This document shows positions 7,653-18,037 of a DNA stretch of 64,000 bases, piece by piece. Within the stretch, counting starts at the first letter, position 1, and each line of letters starts with the position of its first letter. The notes under the pieces are model-generated. The model ran no database searches. It saw only the letters and a list, made by a program, of their open reading frames with translations, and was not told where the DNA came from. Origin of the DNA: Streptomyces sp. NBC_00154 (GTDB lineage Bacteria; Actinomycetota; Actinomycetes; Streptomycetales; Streptomycetaceae); assembly GCF_026342835.1 (NCBI RefSeq), contig NZ_JAPEMI010000001.1, positions 1,308,501 to 1,372,500 on the forward strand, in the 5' to 3' direction. The translations under genes were made by a program, and so were the position numbers.

Positions 7653-9863
7653 CTAGCCCTTGTCGAGGTACTCCTCGCGCTCCTTGTCGAGCAGTGCGTC
7701 CAGGGCGGTGCGCAGCTCGGGCAGGTGTGTCAGCTCCGGGTCGGCGACGACGACGGCGACGGCCTCCTCGCGGGCGGCGGCGATGACCTCCTCGTCATCG
7801 ATGACGGTGAGCATCCGCAGGGAGGAGCGGACACCGGACTGGGCCTGGCCGAGGACATCGCCCTCACGGCGCTGTTCGAGGTCGATCCGGGACAGTTCGA
7901 AGCCGTCGAGGGTGGCGGCGACGGCGGACAGCCGGGCCCGGGCGGGGCTCGCCTCGTGCGCCTCGCTGACCAGCAGGCAGAGGCCGGCGGCGGAGCCACG
8001 GCCGACGCGGCCGCGCAGCTGGTGGAGCTGGGAGACGCCGAACCGGTCGGCGTCCATGATCACCATCGCGGTGGCGTTGGGGACGTTCACCCCGACCTCG
8101 ATGACGGTCGTCGCGACGAGGACGTCGACCTGGCCCGCGGCGAAGCGGCGCATCACGTCGTCCTTGTCGTCGGGGTTCATCCTGCCGTGCAGCACCGCGA
8201 TCCGCAGACCGGCGAGGGCGCCCTTGGTGAGCTGCTCGGCGATCTCCAGCACGGCGAGCGGCGGGCGCTTGTCGCCGTCGTCCTCGGGCGGCTGCTTCTT
8301 GCCCTTCTTCTTCTCGGTCTCGTCGTCGGCGTCGTCACCGATCCGGGGACATACGACATACGCCTGATGGCCGTTCTCGACCTCCTCGCGGACCCGCTCC
8401 CAGGCGCGGGTGAGGAAGTGCGGCTTGTCCTTGGCGGGGACGACATGGCTGGCGATCGGCGAGCGGCCGGCCGGCAGCTGGTCCAGGACGGACGTCTCCA
8501 GGTCACCGAAGACGGTCATGGCGACGGTACGGGGAATGGGTGTGGCGGTCATGACCAGCAGGTGCGGCGGCTGCTTGCCCTTGGACCGCAGGGCGTCGCG
8601 CTGCTCGACACCGAAGCGGTGCTGCTCGTCGACGACGACCAGCCCCAGGTCGTGGAACTGCACCTTGTCCTCGATCAGCGCATGCGTGCCGATCACGATC
8701 CCGGCCTCGCCGGTGACCAGGTCCAGCAGCGCCTGACGGCGGGTCGCCATCCCCATGGAGCCGGTGAGCAGCACCACCTTCGTACCGAGGTCGGAGCCGC
8801 CCAGCATCCCTCCCTCGGCCAGCTCGCCCATCATTTCCGTGATGGACCGGTGATGCTGCTGGGCCAGCACCTCGGTGGGGGCGAGCATCGCGGCCTGTCC
8901 GCCCGCGTCGACGACGGCGAGCATGGCGCGCAGCGCGACCAGCGTCTTCCCGGAACCGACCTCGCCCTGCAGCAGCCGGTGCATCGGGTGCTGGGTCGCC
9001 AGGTCGTCGAAGATCTCCTTGGAGACCTTCTCCTGGCCCTCGGTGAGGGTGAACGGCAGCTTGGCGTCGAACGTGTCGAGCAGTCCGCCGTGGGCAGGGA
9101 TCCGCGCCACCGCCGGAAGCTGGGTGTCCGCGTACCGTCGGCGGGCGAGCGCGACCTGGAGGACGAACGCCTCGTCCCATTTCAGCCGGTCCCTGGCGTC
9201 GGCGATGTCCGCCTTGGTCTGCGGGCGGTGGATCTTCAGCAGCGCCTCGGGCAGCGGGGTGAAGCCACGCCCCTCGCGCAGCGACGGCGGCAGCGGGTCG
9301 ACGGCCTCCCGGGCGCTGGGCAGCACGGTGTCGACGGCCTTGGCGATCCGCCAGGAGTCGAGCTGCTTGCAGGCCGGATAGATGGGCAGCAGCCGCCCGG
9401 CGAAGGCGTCCACCGCCTCCGTGGCCTCGTCGGCGTCCGTGGCGTCGAGCAGCTGGTACGTGGGGTGGGCGAGCTGCATCTTCCGGTTGAAGACGGAGAC
9501 CTTGCCCGCGAACATCGCCCGGCGTCCGGGCAGCAGTTCCTTGTGCGGCTTGTGCACGCCGTGGCCGAAGAAGACCAGCTGGAGCCGGCCGCTGCCGTCG
9601 GTGAGGGTCACCTCCAGGCGTTTGCCCCTGCCGTTGTTGAACATCATGATCCGGGCGTCGGCGACCTGGGCGACGACGGTCACATGCTCGTCCAGCGGGA
9701 GGTCGGCCAGCGCGGTCAGCTTGCCGCGCTCCTCGTACCGCCGCGGGTAGTGGTGCAGCAGATCACCGACCGTGTGCAGGTCGAGATGTTCGGCCATCAC
9801 CTTCGCGGTGGCACCGCCGAGCAGCTTCTTGAGAGGTTCGTCGAACGCAGACACGCGATCCAT
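7653..9863 (-). CDS. recG: ATP-dependent DNA helicase RecG
   Basis: 736 residues from the ATG at 9863; the frame extends 56 codons upstream but the family N terminus [17 protein letters not shown] starts here. An OB-fold wedge domain lies near residues 60-150. Walker A is GEVGSGKTL, the DExH-type box is VVDEQHRFG, motif III is TATPIPRT, and motif VI lies in [11 protein letters not shown]. RecG remodels stalled forks and branched DNA. A Lys/Glu-rich insertion (around [16 protein letters not shown]) between the helicase domains is a common actinobacterial feature. Transcribed divergently from the HSP90 gene. Confidence 0.96.
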   Translation of the reverse strand: MDRVSAFDEPLKKLLGGATAKVMAEHLDLHTVGDLLHHYPRRYEERGKLTALADLPLDEHVTVVAQVADARIMMFNNGRGKRLEVTLTDGSGRLQLVFFGHGVHKPHKELLPGRRAMFAGKVSVFNRKMQLAHPTYQLLDATDADEATEAVDAFAGRLLPIYPACKQLDSWRIAKAVDTVLPSAREAVDPLPPSLREGRGFTPLPEALLKIHRPQTKADIADARDRLKWDEAFVLQVALARRRYADTQLPAVARIPAHGGLLDTFDAKLPFTLTEGQEKVSKEIFDDLATQHPMHRLLQGEVGSGKTLVALRAMLAVVDAGGQAAMLAPTEVLAQQHHRSITEMMGELAEGGMLGGSDLGTKVVLLTGSMGMATRRQALLDLVTGEAGIVIGTHALIEDKVQFHDLGLVVVDEQHRFGVEQRDALRSKGKQPPHLLVMTATPIPRTVAMTVFGDLETSVLDQLPAGRSPIASHVVPAKDKPHFLTRAWERVREEVENGHQAYVVCPRIGDDADDETEKKKGKKQPPEDDGDKRPPLAVLEIAEQLTKGALAGLRIAVLHGRMNPDDKDDVMRRFAAGQVDVLVATTVIEVGVNVPNATAMVIMDADRFGVSQLHQLRGRVGRGSAAGLCLLVSEAHEASPARARLSAVAATLDGFELSRIDLEQRREGDVLGQAQSGVRSSLRMLTVIDDEEVIAAAREEAVAVVVADPELTHLPELRTALDALLDKEREEYLDKG

Positions 9864-10024
9864 TGCACACCACACCACTGACAGAAGTCGCCCGCACCAC
9901 CGGAAACCCCTGGTCACAAACGTCTTCGCGCCCCTAGGATCGGTCCCCCGCTCCTTGCTCGCGATCACCGCCACGGGATCGCCCGACCCGCGCCGTCGCC
10001 CGTCCCCCCACCGGCGCTGCGACG

Positions 10025-11932
10025 ATGACATCTGAGAACTCAGCGAACTCCGCGTCCCCCGATCCGTCCTCCGGATCCTCCTCCGAGTCCTCCTCGGACC
10101 GGTCGCCGCACACCTTCCAGGTGGATCTGCGCGGACTGGTCGATCTCCTCTCCCATCACCTCTACTCCTCGCCCCGTGTCTATCTCCGCGAGTTGCTGCA
10201 GAACGCCGTCGACGCGATCACGGCCCGGCGCGCCGAGCAGCCGGACGCGCCCGCCCTGGTGAGGCTGTACGCCTCCGGAGGGCGACTGCGGATCGAGGAC
10301 AGCGGGATCGGTCTGACCGAGGCCGATGTGCACAGTCTGCTCGCGACGATCGGCCGCAGTTCCAAACGCGACGGTGCCCAGGGGCTGGCCTCGGCGCGCG
10401 CCGAGTTCCTCGGCCAGTTCGGCATCGGGCTGCTGGCGTGTTTCGTCGTCGCGGCCGAGATCAGGGTCGTGAGCCGGTCGGCCCGCACGCCCGGGGCGCC
10501 ACCCGTCGAGTGGTGCGCCCGCGACGACGGTTCGTACACCGTCCGCACGCTCCCGGACAGCGCCCGCGCCGAGCCGGGCACCACCGTGCATCTGGTCGCC
10601 CGTCCCGGCAGCGCGGACTGGCTCGACGAGGAGCGGGTCCTCGCGCTCGCCCGCGACTTCGGTTCACTCCTGCCGTACGACGTGCGGGTCGGTGACGCCG
10701 CGGTCACCGCGCTTCCGGCGCCGTGGGACCGTCCGTATCCGAGCCCGGCGGGGCGGCGGGTGGCGCTCGCCCGTCACTGCCATGAGCAGTTCGGGTTCTC
10801 GCCGCTCGACGCGATCGATCTGGATCTGCCGCTCGCCGGGATCCGCGGTGTCGCGTACGTCCTGCCGTCGGCCGTGAGTCCGGCGCAGCGTGCGGGCCAC
10901 CGCGTGCATCTGAAGGGGATGCTGCTGACCGACCGGGCCGATGAACTGCTGCCCGACTGGGCGTTCTTCGTGCGGTGCGTCATCGACACGGACAGTCTGC
11001 GGCCCACCGCGTCGCGGGAGGCGCTGTACGCGGACGAGACCCTTGCCGCCGTGAGGGAGGCGCTCGGCGAACGGATCAGTCAGTGGCTGACCGGGCTTGC
11101 CGCGGGTGATCCGGAGCGGCTGGCGGAGTTCCTGTCCGTGCACCACCTGGGAGTGAAGTCCCTGGCCCGGCACGACAGCGCCATGCTGCGGACGATGCTG
11201 CCGTGGCTGCCGTTCGAGACGACGGACGGCCGGTTGTCGCTGGAGGAGTTCGCCCGGCGCCATCCGGTGGTGCACTTCACCCGGACCGTGGAGGAGTACC
11301 GGCAGGTCGCACCGATCGCGTCCGCGCAGGGCATCGGGGTGGTCAACGGCGGCTATACGTACGACACCGAGCTGGTCGAACAGTTGCCGTCGGTCCGGCC
11401 GGGAACGGCGGTCGCGGAGCTGGACGCCGATACCGTCACCGCGCATCTGGACACGGTTGATCCGGCCCAGGAGCTGGCGCTCGGCGGCTTCCTGGCCGCT
11501 GCCCGCGCCAGGCTCGACCCGCTGGGCTGCGATGTGGCGCTGCGCGCCTTCCATCCGATGACCGTGCCCGCACTGCATCTCGACGACCGTTCGGTCCGCC
11601 ATGAGCAGGCCCGCGCCGATGCGGAGGAGCAGGCGGACGACCTGTGGGCGGGGATCCTCGGGTCGCTGCGCGGGAGTGCGCCGCGCGCCCGGCTCGTACT
11701 GAACCACCTCAATCCGCTGATCCGCCGGATCGGTTCGCTGGACACCCCGGAGCTGGCGGCCACCGCCACCGAGGCGCTGTACGGGCAGGCGCTGCTGATG
11801 GCGCAGCGGCCGCTGCGGCCCGCCGATTCGGCGCTGCTGAACCGGGCGTTCATCGGGCTGCTGGAGTGGGCCACGCACCCGGCCCCGGAGCAGGCTCAGA
11901 GCCCCGACCGTCCGCAGGAGGAAGGCCGATGA
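10025..11932 (+). CDS. HSP90-family ATPase
   Basis: 635 residues, close to bacterial HtpG length. A Ser-rich 28-residue N-terminal extension precedes the GHKL ATPase fold: N-box LRELLQNAVDAI (54-65), DSGIGLTEADV, IGRSSK and GQFGIGLLACFVVA, matching the ATP-lid elements of HSP90. A middle domain (HLKGMLLTDRADELLPDW, ASREALYAD) and a divergent C-terminal domain follow. It is more distant from HtpG than usual (DSGIGL for DNGIGM), so I call it HSP90-family rather than htpG. Its stop overlaps the start of a TPR-like gene (ATGA), implying a coupled functional pair. Confidence 0.85.
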   Translation: MTSENSANSASPDPSSGSSSESSSDRSPHTFQVDLRGLVDLLSHHLYSSPRVYLRELLQNAVDAITARRAEQPDAPALVRLYASGGRLRIEDSGIGLTEADVHSLLATIGRSSKRDGAQGLASARAEFLGQFGIGLLACFVVAAEIRVVSRSARTPGAPPVEWCARDDGSYTVRTLPDSARAEPGTTVHLVARPGSADWLDEERVLALARDFGSLLPYDVRVGDAAVTALPAPWDRPYPSPAGRRVALARHCHEQFGFSPLDAIDLDLPLAGIRGVAYVLPSAVSPAQRAGHRVHLKGMLLTDRADELLPDWAFFVRCVIDTDSLRPTASREALYADETLAAVREALGERISQWLTGLAAGDPERLAEFLSVHHLGVKSLARHDSAMLRTMLPWLPFETTDGRLSLEEFARRHPVVHFTRTVEEYRQVAPIASAQGIGVVNGGYTYDTELVEQLPSVRPGTAVAELDADTVTAHLDTVDPAQELALGGFLAAARARLDPLGCDVALRAFHPMTVPALHLDDRSVRHEQARADAEEQADDLWAGILGSLRGSAPRARLVLNHLNPLIRRIGSLDTPELAATATEALYGQALLMAQRPLRPADSALLNRAFIGLLEWATHPAPEQAQSPDRPQEEGR

Positions 11933-14877
11933 GCCTCGACATCGCGACGATCCGGCAGGCCCTGCGGGACAACTACGAGGAGCCGGAGGGGCCGGCCCGC
12001 AACGCCCGTGCGGAGCGGCTGCTGACCGAGGCCGAAGGGACCGGGGACGCGCCGCTCCTCGTCGAGGCGCTCGCCAACCAGCTGCAGGCGTACAACTACA
12101 GCTCGGAGAAGGACAAGATGTTCGTCCCCTTCGCGCGCCTGCTGCGCATGTGGGACGAGCAGCCCGGAAGCTTCGACCAGGTCATGACCCACCACCTCTT
12201 CTGGATGTTCAAGTGGGTCTCCAGTTCCATGATCAATCAGCCGCACATACCGCTCACCTCCATCGAGAAGTGGCAGGGCGAGATGGCGCACCGCTACCGG
12301 CTCGCCGGGCATTCCGAACGGGCCGTGCGCCAGGGCGAGCTGCAGATCGCCCGCCATCTCGGCGATCTGGAGCGGGCCGAACGGGCGTACACCGCGTGGC
12401 AGGCGGCCGACCGGGACCGGATGGCCAACTGTCACGCCTGCGAACTGCACAGCCAGGGCGCCTGGCAGGTGCACCGTGGGCAGGACGAGGAGGCGCTTCG
12501 CACCTGGCGGCCGGTCCTCGACGGGGAGCACACCTGCGCCCATGAGCCCCATGCCGTGCTGGCGGCCTCGCTGCTTCCGCTGCTGCGCACCGGCCGCACC
12601 GAGCAGGCCCGCGGTCACCACCTGCGCGGCTACCGGATGATCCGCCCGATGGAGTCCATGCGGGACGCCGTGGCGCTGCACATCGAGTTCTGCGCGCTGA
12701 CCGGCAATGAGGCGCGGGCCCTGGAGATCCTCGCCGAGCGCCCCGCGTACTTCACCGCCACCGGTAACCCCGACTCCCTGATGGACTTCCTGGCCGTCAC
12801 CGCTCTGCTGATGGACCGGCTGACCGCGCTGGGTCACGACGACCAGTCCGTGCCCGGGCCCGCCGGCACGGACTGGACCGCGCGCTCGCTGGCCGGTCAC
12901 GCCCGCGAGCAGGCGCTCGCACTCGCCGCCCGTTTCGACGAGCGCAACGGCAATACGCAGGTCAGCGACGTGGTGCGGGAGCGTCTGGCCCAGCAGCCGC
13001 TGCTGGACCGGCTGCCGCTCGGCCTACGGGCTCCGCGGCCGGCCGCGGCGGCCCGGAAGCCGGCCGCGGAGCCGGGGACCGCCGTGGAGGCGCCGCTCGA
13101 CCTTGCCGGGCTGCTCGCCGAGGCCCGCCGGCTCTCCGACGCCCAGCACCCGGACGCCGGGCCCGCCTGGCAGGCCGCCGCCCGCGCGGCCGAAGGCTCG
13201 ACGGGACTCTCGGACCACGACCGGGCCTGCATCGACGACCACCGGGCGAGGGACGGAGCCCTTCCGCCGGCCGTGGCGCGGGGACTGTTCCTGTCCGCGG
13301 CCGAGCTGTACGGGGCGGCGGGTGTCCCGGGCGAGGCCGTTGCCGCGGCGGCCCGGGGCGCGTACGTCCGCTCGCTGGAGGCCGAGCACGCGGCCGAGGC
13401 CCTCGCCGAGGCAGCGGTCCTGGTGGACCGCGCCCTCGCCCTGCACGCGGCGGGCCGGGCCACCGGCCGCCAGGTCGGCGGCGTGCTGGTCTGCCGGGCC
13501 CGGATCCTCAATCAGCTGGTGCTCGGCGCCCCGGACGAGTCGTCTGTCGAGACCGCGGTCGACGCTCTCGAGCAGGGGGTACGGGAGCTGCTCGCCTTCA
13601 CCGAACCGCTGGGCGCGCAGGCCGGGGTGGCCACCGGGACCGCGGAGGCGTTGGGGTTCCTCGGCGACATCGCGGCGTACCGGGGCGACGGGCCGGGAGC
13701 GGGCGAGCTGTATGCGCGGGCCGCCGCCGAGACCGACGCGGCCGGACTGCCCTGGTACTCCGTCGCGTACGAGACCAAGGCCGCACGGATCGCGGTCGAA
13801 CTGCGGGACCACGCCACGGCCGAGCGCGCCGCCCGCGCGGCCCTGGCACACGGGGCGTTCGTACCCGCGCCGGGCCGCGCACGACTTCATCTACAGCTCG
13901 CCGAAGTCCTCGGCGGCATCGGGGAGTTCGCCGAGGCGTCCGAGCAGGCGCTCGATGCCGCGCACTGGGCGGACGAGGCCGGCGAGAGCGACGGCCTAGG
14001 GGTCCACGCCCGGCATCTGCTCGGCGGCTGGCTGCTTCAGCTGGGGCGGGCGGGGGAAGCGGCAGCCGTACTGGAGGCCGTGCTGCCCGACATCACGGCC
14101 GAGGACCACGGCGACGGCATGCTCGTCCAGACGCTCTGGTGGCTCGGTGACGCACTGACCGCGCTCGGCGAGCCGCGGGAGGCGGCCGGACACTGGCTGA
14201 AGGCGGCGGACATCGCGAGGACCTGGCCCGAACAGCACGATCACGCGATGCTCGCCAACCTCGCCGGCCAGGCGCTGTACCAGGCAGAGCTCAACTCCCA
14301 GGCAGAAAAGGCGTATGCGCGGGCCGGGGAGCTGTGGCGACAGCTGGGCGACGTCCATGCGCTGGTGAGGACGCTGCGGGTACGGGCCTGGATCGCGGTC
14401 CGTGAGGGGCAGCCGGGGCCGGCTGCGGCGCGGGCGTTCATGTCCGCGGCGGAGCGCGAGTGCGAGGCGGCGCTGGCGGCTGCGGAGCCGGGACAGGTGC
14501 CCGGGCTGCGGGCGGAACTCGCCGACACCCACCGCCAGACCGGCGAACTGATCGCCAACGCGTGCCAGGGCGAGCCGGACGAGGACGACGACGGAAGCGC
14601 GCGTTCGGCCTACGAGGAAGCGCTCGCCCAGGTCGACCGGGCCGTCACCGGCTTCACCGAGGCCGGTCCGGACTTCCTGGACCGGCGGACGGCGGCGGAA
14701 CTGGTGGCCGCCTGGCTGGAGGCGGATCTGGGCCGCCGCGACGGTGCACGGGCGCGGGCGTGGGGGGTGCTTGCGGTGTACGAGGGGACCGGGTCGGAGG
14801 CGGGCGACACGGTGCATGCGCGGCGGGCGGAGGCGGAATCGGTACTCGGGTACGTGGACCGGGCGCCGCACAAGTAG
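11929..14877 (+). CDS. Large tetratricopeptide-repeat-like protein coupled to HSP90
   Basis: 982 residues beginning MSLDIATIRQALRDNYEEPE. The protein is almost entirely helical with repeated Ala/Leu/Arg helix pairs of TPR style, for example LAGHSERAVRQGELQIARHL, LGDLERAERAYTAWQAADR and ALGEPREAAGHWLKAADIA. The N-terminal 330 residues form one solenoid, a Pro/Ala linker follows near 370-390, and a second solenoid runs to the end. A CHACEL motif lies in the first part. ATGA overlap with the HSP90 gene gives strong translational coupling. By analogy with eukaryotic HSP90-TPR cochaperones it may guide or regulate the chaperone; that is inference. Confidence 0.8.
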   Translation: MSLDIATIRQALRDNYEEPEGPARNARAERLLTEAEGTGDAPLLVEALANQLQAYNYSSEKDKMFVPFARLLRMWDEQPGSFDQVMTHHLFWMFKWVSSSMINQPHIPLTSIEKWQGEMAHRYRLAGHSERAVRQGELQIARHLGDLERAERAYTAWQAADRDRMANCHACELHSQGAWQVHRGQDEEALRTWRPVLDGEHTCAHEPHAVLAASLLPLLRTGRTEQARGHHLRGYRMIRPMESMRDAVALHIEFCALTGNEARALEILAERPAYFTATGNPDSLMDFLAVTALLMDRLTALGHDDQSVPGPAGTDWTARSLAGHAREQALALAARFDERNGNTQVSDVVRERLAQQPLLDRLPLGLRAPRPAAAARKPAAEPGTAVEAPLDLAGLLAEARRLSDAQHPDAGPAWQAAARAAEGSTGLSDHDRACIDDHRARDGALPPAVARGLFLSAAELYGAAGVPGEAVAAAARGAYVRSLEAEHAAEALAEAAVLVDRALALHAAGRATGRQVGGVLVCRARILNQLVLGAPDESSVETAVDALEQGVRELLAFTEPLGAQAGVATGTAEALGFLGDIAAYRGDGPGAGELYARAAAETDAAGLPWYSVAYETKAARIAVELRDHATAERAARAALAHGAFVPAPGRARLHLQLAEVLGGIGEFAEASEQALDAAHWADEAGESDGLGVHARHLLGGWLLQLGRAGEAAAVLEAVLPDITAEDHGDGMLVQTLWWLGDALTALGEPREAAGHWLKAADIARTWPEQHDHAMLANLAGQALYQAELNSQAEKAYARAGELWRQLGDVHALVRTLRVRAWIAVREGQPGPAAARAFMSAAERECEAALAAAEPGQVPGLRAELADTHRQTGELIANACQGEPDEDDDGSARSAYEEALAQVDRAVTGFTEAGPDFLDRRTAAELVAAWLEADLGRRDGARARAWGVLAVYEGTGSEAGDTVHARRAEAESVLGYVDRAPHK

Positions 14878-15016
14878 GGACGGGGCCTGCCCGGTGGCCG
14901 TTCTCGCCGCAATCGGCGGACGGGCCGGATTTCATCCCGGCGGACAGTTGGCCGGCCCTTCAAGCCCGTCCGGCGATCGGGACAACGCCTCACGGGCGGC
15001 GCCCGCCGTGCGCGCC

Positions 15017-16654
15017 CTACTCCACGCCGATCAGCAGCGGCGTTCCCCGTCCGCCGCCCCGGTACACCAACGTGTCCACCGCCAGATAGCCCTCCCGCAC
15101 ATGCTCCTCCAGGGCGTCGGCCAAGGCGTCCGGTACGTCCTCGCCCAGTACCAGCGTGACGAGTTCGCCGCCCGCCGCCAGCATCCGGTCGATCACCGCC
15201 CGGGCCGTGCCGGGGACGTCCTCGCCGATGACCGCCACATCGCCTTCGATCAGGCCCAGGATGTCGCCGGCCTGGCAGATGCCCGCCATGGTCCAGGACT
15301 GCCTTTCGGCGACGGCCAGTTCGCCGTAGCGGGTGGCACCGGCCGCCGCGGTCATCGCCACCACGTCCTCGTCGAAGCTGCGGTCCGGTTCGTGGACGGC
15401 GAGCGCGGCGATGCCCTGGACGGCGGCCCGGGTCGGGATGAGGGCGACCCGGATGCCCTCGGTGCGGGCCTGTTCGGCGGCGGCAGCCGCCGTGTGGCGC
15501 AGCTCGGCGTCGTTCGGCAGGAGAACCACCTCACGGGCGTGCGCGCGGCGGATCGCGTCGACCAGTTCGCCGCTGGCCGGCGGCTCCCCGGGCCGGGCGA
15601 GCACGGTGGTCGCACCGGCCTCCGAGCAGAGGCCGGAGAGCCCCGGGCCGGGGACCACGACGACGACACCGCGCTGCGCGGGTTCGCCGTGGTGCTGGTG
15701 GACCCGGTCGGCGCCGAAGTGGGTGATCCGGATCCGGTACGGCCGGCCGGCCTCGACCGCGGCCTCCACCGCCGCACCCGCGTCGTCGACATGGACGTGG
15801 ACGTTCCACAGCCCGTCCCCGCCGACCACGACGAGCGAGTCACCGAGCCCGTCGAGCCGGGTCCGCAGCCGGTCGACCGCGTCGTCCCCGGCCTCCAGCA
15901 GATAGATCACCTCGAAGGCGGGGCCGTCCTGCGGTCCGCCCGCCGCGCAGTCGTCGGCCGCGGCAGTGGTCACGGGGGCGATGTCGGGGGTCACCCAGGT
16001 GCCGTGTTCGGGCGCCTCCCCGGAGACCGCTTCGACGAGCGCCTCGAGGACGGTCACCAGGCCCCGTCCTCCGGCGTCCACGACGCCCGCCCGACCGAGG
16101 ACGGCCAGCTGCCCTGGGGTCGCGTCCAGCGCCGTGCGCGCCCCCTCGTACGCCGCCTGCACGACCGCCCGCGCACTCGAGTCGCCCGCCGTGCGCCCGG
16201 CGGCCTCGGCGGCGGCGGTGGCCACCGTCAGCACGGTGCCCTCGACGGGGTGGGCGACGGCCTGCCTGGCTGCCGTCGCGGCCCTGGTCAGCGCGAGCCG
16301 CAGATGGTCGGCGTCCTGCCCGTCGGCCAGCACCCCCGCCATGCCGCGCAGCAGCTGCGCCAGGATCGTGCCGGAGTTTCCGCGGGCGCCGATCAGCGCC
16401 CCGTGCGCCATGGCCCGTACGGCATCGGCGAGGGCGGGCACGGACGCGCCGGTCTCGTGCCCGGCGAAGACCGCTTCGACGGCTCCTGCCGCCGACTCCA
16501 CCGTCAGATAGAGGTTGGTCCCGGTGTCCCCGTCCGCGACGGGATACACATTGATCGCGTCGATCGCCGCACGCTCCCGGCCCAGTGCCTCCAGGGCGAG
16601 CGAGCACCAGGTACGCACCGCGACGGCGTCCATGTCGTCGGCGGTCTGCGGCAC
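15017..16654 (-). CDS. DAK2-domain (FakA-like) kinase
   Basis: 545 residues. The N-terminal DAK2/DhaL-type domain has VYPVADGDTGTNLYLTV (37-53), whose Asp residues bind Mg-ATP, and GALIGARGNSGTILAQLLRG (86-105). The remainder is the DegV/FakA-like second and third domain (GAAVEAAVEAGRPYRIRITHFG region). Homologues phosphorylate fatty acids bound to FakB partners or are annotated as dihydroxyacetone-kinase phosphatase-domain proteins; the substrate here is unproven. GTG start with AGGAGGA 8 nt upstream. In Streptomyces it normally sits between recG and rpmB, as here apart from the inserted HSP90-TPR pair. Confidence 0.88.
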   Translation of the reverse strand: MPQTADDMDAVAVRTWCSLALEALGRERAAIDAINVYPVADGDTGTNLYLTVESAAGAVEAVFAGHETGASVPALADAVRAMAHGALIGARGNSGTILAQLLRGMAGVLADGQDADHLRLALTRAATAARQAVAHPVEGTVLTVATAAAEAAGRTAGDSSARAVVQAAYEGARTALDATPGQLAVLGRAGVVDAGGRGLVTVLEALVEAVSGEAPEHGTWVTPDIAPVTTAAADDCAAGGPQDGPAFEVIYLLEAGDDAVDRLRTRLDGLGDSLVVVGGDGLWNVHVHVDDAGAAVEAAVEAGRPYRIRITHFGADRVHQHHGEPAQRGVVVVVPGPGLSGLCSEAGATTVLARPGEPPASGELVDAIRRAHAREVVLLPNDAELRHTAAAAAEQARTEGIRVALIPTRAAVQGIAALAVHEPDRSFDEDVVAMTAAAGATRYGELAVAERQSWTMAGICQAGDILGLIEGDVAVIGEDVPGTARAVIDRMLAAGGELVTLVLGEDVPDALADALEEHVREGYLAVDTLVYRGGGRGTPLLIGVE

Positions 16655-16859
16655 GTGGTGTTCCTCCTGGAGAGCGGGCCGTGGGCGGCTGGCTGAACCG
16701 CAGAGTAGTCCGGCCCGGTGGGCCCGGCAGGGACAGGGGCGGGGCGGACTGCGGCGAAACCCATGGTAGTTTCGTTCTACCGACGCAGCCGTTGTATGCT
16801 GCTTCGGTTGCCCGATGAGAGTCGGGCCATTCCTCCGGTACCGCCACTTCAGTCAAATG

Positions 16860-16877
16860 ATTCCGGCGCGCCGGAAT
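16860..16877. promoter_or_regulatory. 18-bp perfect palindrome upstream of rpmB
   Basis: ATTCCGGCG (16860-16868) is followed without spacer by its reverse complement CGCCGGAAT (16869-16877), 36 nt before the rpmB start. A TATGCT hexamer at 16795-16800 could be the -10 element, placing the palindrome in the 5' leader. It could act as an operator or RNA hairpin. Confidence 0.45.
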
Positions 16878-16913
16878 TCACTGTAAGTGCACCTGAAGTC
16901 TTTGGAGTGACCC

Positions 16914-17099
16914 GTGGCTGCCAACTGCGACGTCTGCGGCAAGGGGCCGGGCTTCGGCAACAACATTTCGCACTCGCACCGCCGTACGTCCCGTCGCTGG
17001 AATCCCAACATCCAGCGCGTGCGTGCCGTGGTCGGTCGGACGCCGAAGCGGCTCAACGTCTGCACCTCGTGCATCAAGGCCGGCAAGGTCGCGCGCTGA
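16914..17099 (+). CDS. rpmB: 50S ribosomal protein L28
   Basis: 61 residues beginning [20 protein letters not shown], the L28 signature, with [13 protein letters not shown]. The cysteine pairs CDVC and CTSC make this the zinc-ribbon (C+) form. GTG start after CTTTGGAGTGACCC, with GGAG as ribosome-binding site. It is followed 32 nt later by a strong terminator, so it is probably monocistronic. Confidence 0.97.
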   Translation: MAANCDVCGKGPGFGNNISHSHRRTSRRWNPNIQRVRAVVGRTPKRLNVCTSCIKAGKVAR

Positions 17100-17131
17100 C
17101 GTTCCCGTCGTAGCGCAGCCTTCCGGTTGCC

Positions 17132-17167
17132 CAAAAAGCCGGTCCACCTCGGTGGACCGGCTTTTTG
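17132..17167. terminator. rpmB terminator (bidirectional)
   Basis: CAAAAAGCCGGTCCACC (17132-17148) pairs with GGTGGACCGGCTTTTTG (17151-17167) around a 2-nt centre. A-tract and T-tract flank the stem, so it can terminate rpmB on the plus strand and thiD on the minus strand. Confidence 0.92.
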
Positions 17168-17182
17168 CTGTGCGTCGAGCTC

Positions 17183-17995
17183 CTACAGCCGCCACCCGTG
17201 GTCGACGGGGCCGATCCCGGCGCCCAGCGGGAAGCCTGCCGCGATCGCCCCGGTGACGTACTCCTTCGCGGCCCGTACCGCCGTCGGTACGTCCTGCCCC
17301 CGGGCCAGCCCGCAGGCGATCGCGGAGGCCAGGGTGCAACCCGTGCCGTGGGTGTGCCGGTTGTCGTGCCGGGGGGCACGCAGCCAGTGCTCCTCGGTGC
17401 CGTCCGTGAGCAGGTCGACCGGTTCGCCGGGCAGATGCCCGCCCTTGATGACGACCCAGCGCGGTCCGTATCCGAGGATCTCCCCGGCGGCCCGCCGCAT
17501 TCCGGGCTGATCCGTGACGGTCACTCCGGTGAGCTGTGCCACCTCGTCCAGGTTGGGGGTCGCCACCGTCGCGACCGGCAGGAGCTTCTGCCGTACGGAA
17601 TCGAGGGCCTCGGCGGCCAGCAGCGGATCGCCGTGCTTGGAGACCCCGACCGGGTCGACGACGACCGGGGCGTCGGTCGCCGCGAGGAGTGCGGCGACGG
17701 TCTCCACGAGTGCGGCCGAGGCCAGCATGCCGGTCTTCACCGCCTGGACCCCGATGTCGTCGACGACGCTGCGGTACTGGGCCCGGACAGCCTCCACGGG
17801 CAGCTCCCACGCGCCCTGGACACCCAGCGAATTCTGCGCCGTCACCGCGGTGATCACGCTCATGCCGTGCACGCCGTGCGCCAGCATCGTCTTGAGATCG
17901 GCCTGAATGCCCGCACCGCCGCCGGAATCGGATCCGGCGACGGTGAGTACACGGGGCGGTACGAGTGGTGCGGCGGGGGATGCAGATATGGGCAT
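17183..17995 (-). CDS. thiD: Hydroxymethylpyrimidine/phosphomethylpyrimidine kinase
   Basis: 270 residues. Phosphorylates HMP and HMP-P in thiamine synthesis. The ribokinase-fold signature [18 protein letters not shown] is at 19-36. [12 protein letters not shown] and [15 protein letters not shown] supply the substrate region, and the anion-hole motif [18 protein letters not shown] carries the catalytic Cys-for-Asp region typical of ThiD. 42 nt downstream of thiL in the same direction, so probably one thiamine kinase unit ending at the shared terminator. Confidence 0.95.
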   Translation of the reverse strand: MPISASPAAPLVPPRVLTVAGSDSGGGAGIQADLKTMLAHGVHGMSVITAVTAQNSLGVQGAWELPVEAVRAQYRSVVDDIGVQAVKTGMLASAALVETVAALLAATDAPVVVDPVGVSKHGDPLLAAEALDSVRQKLLPVATVATPNLDEVAQLTGVTVTDQPGMRRAAGEILGYGPRWVVIKGGHLPGEPVDLLTDGTEEHWLRAPRHDNRHTHGTGCTLASAIACGLARGQDVPTAVRAAKEYVTGAIAAGFPLGAGIGPVDHGWRL

Positions 17996-18037
17996 ACCCC
18001 GAAATCTACTCCGGGCGCCGGAGCTGCCGGGCGCCCC

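Noticed and set aside
6873..9881. 1002-codon plus-strand open frame opposite coaD, rsmD and recG
   Set aside because: It is the antisense shadow of three well-recognised minus-strand genes; composition is Arg/Gly/Val-rich with no domain or RBS.
13560..13585. Apparent second copy of the gltX palindromic repeat (CTCGAGCAGGGGGTA) in the TPR gene
   Set aside because: Only one arm is present and it encodes normal TPR-like sequence; coincidence of Leu-Glu-Gln-Gly codons.
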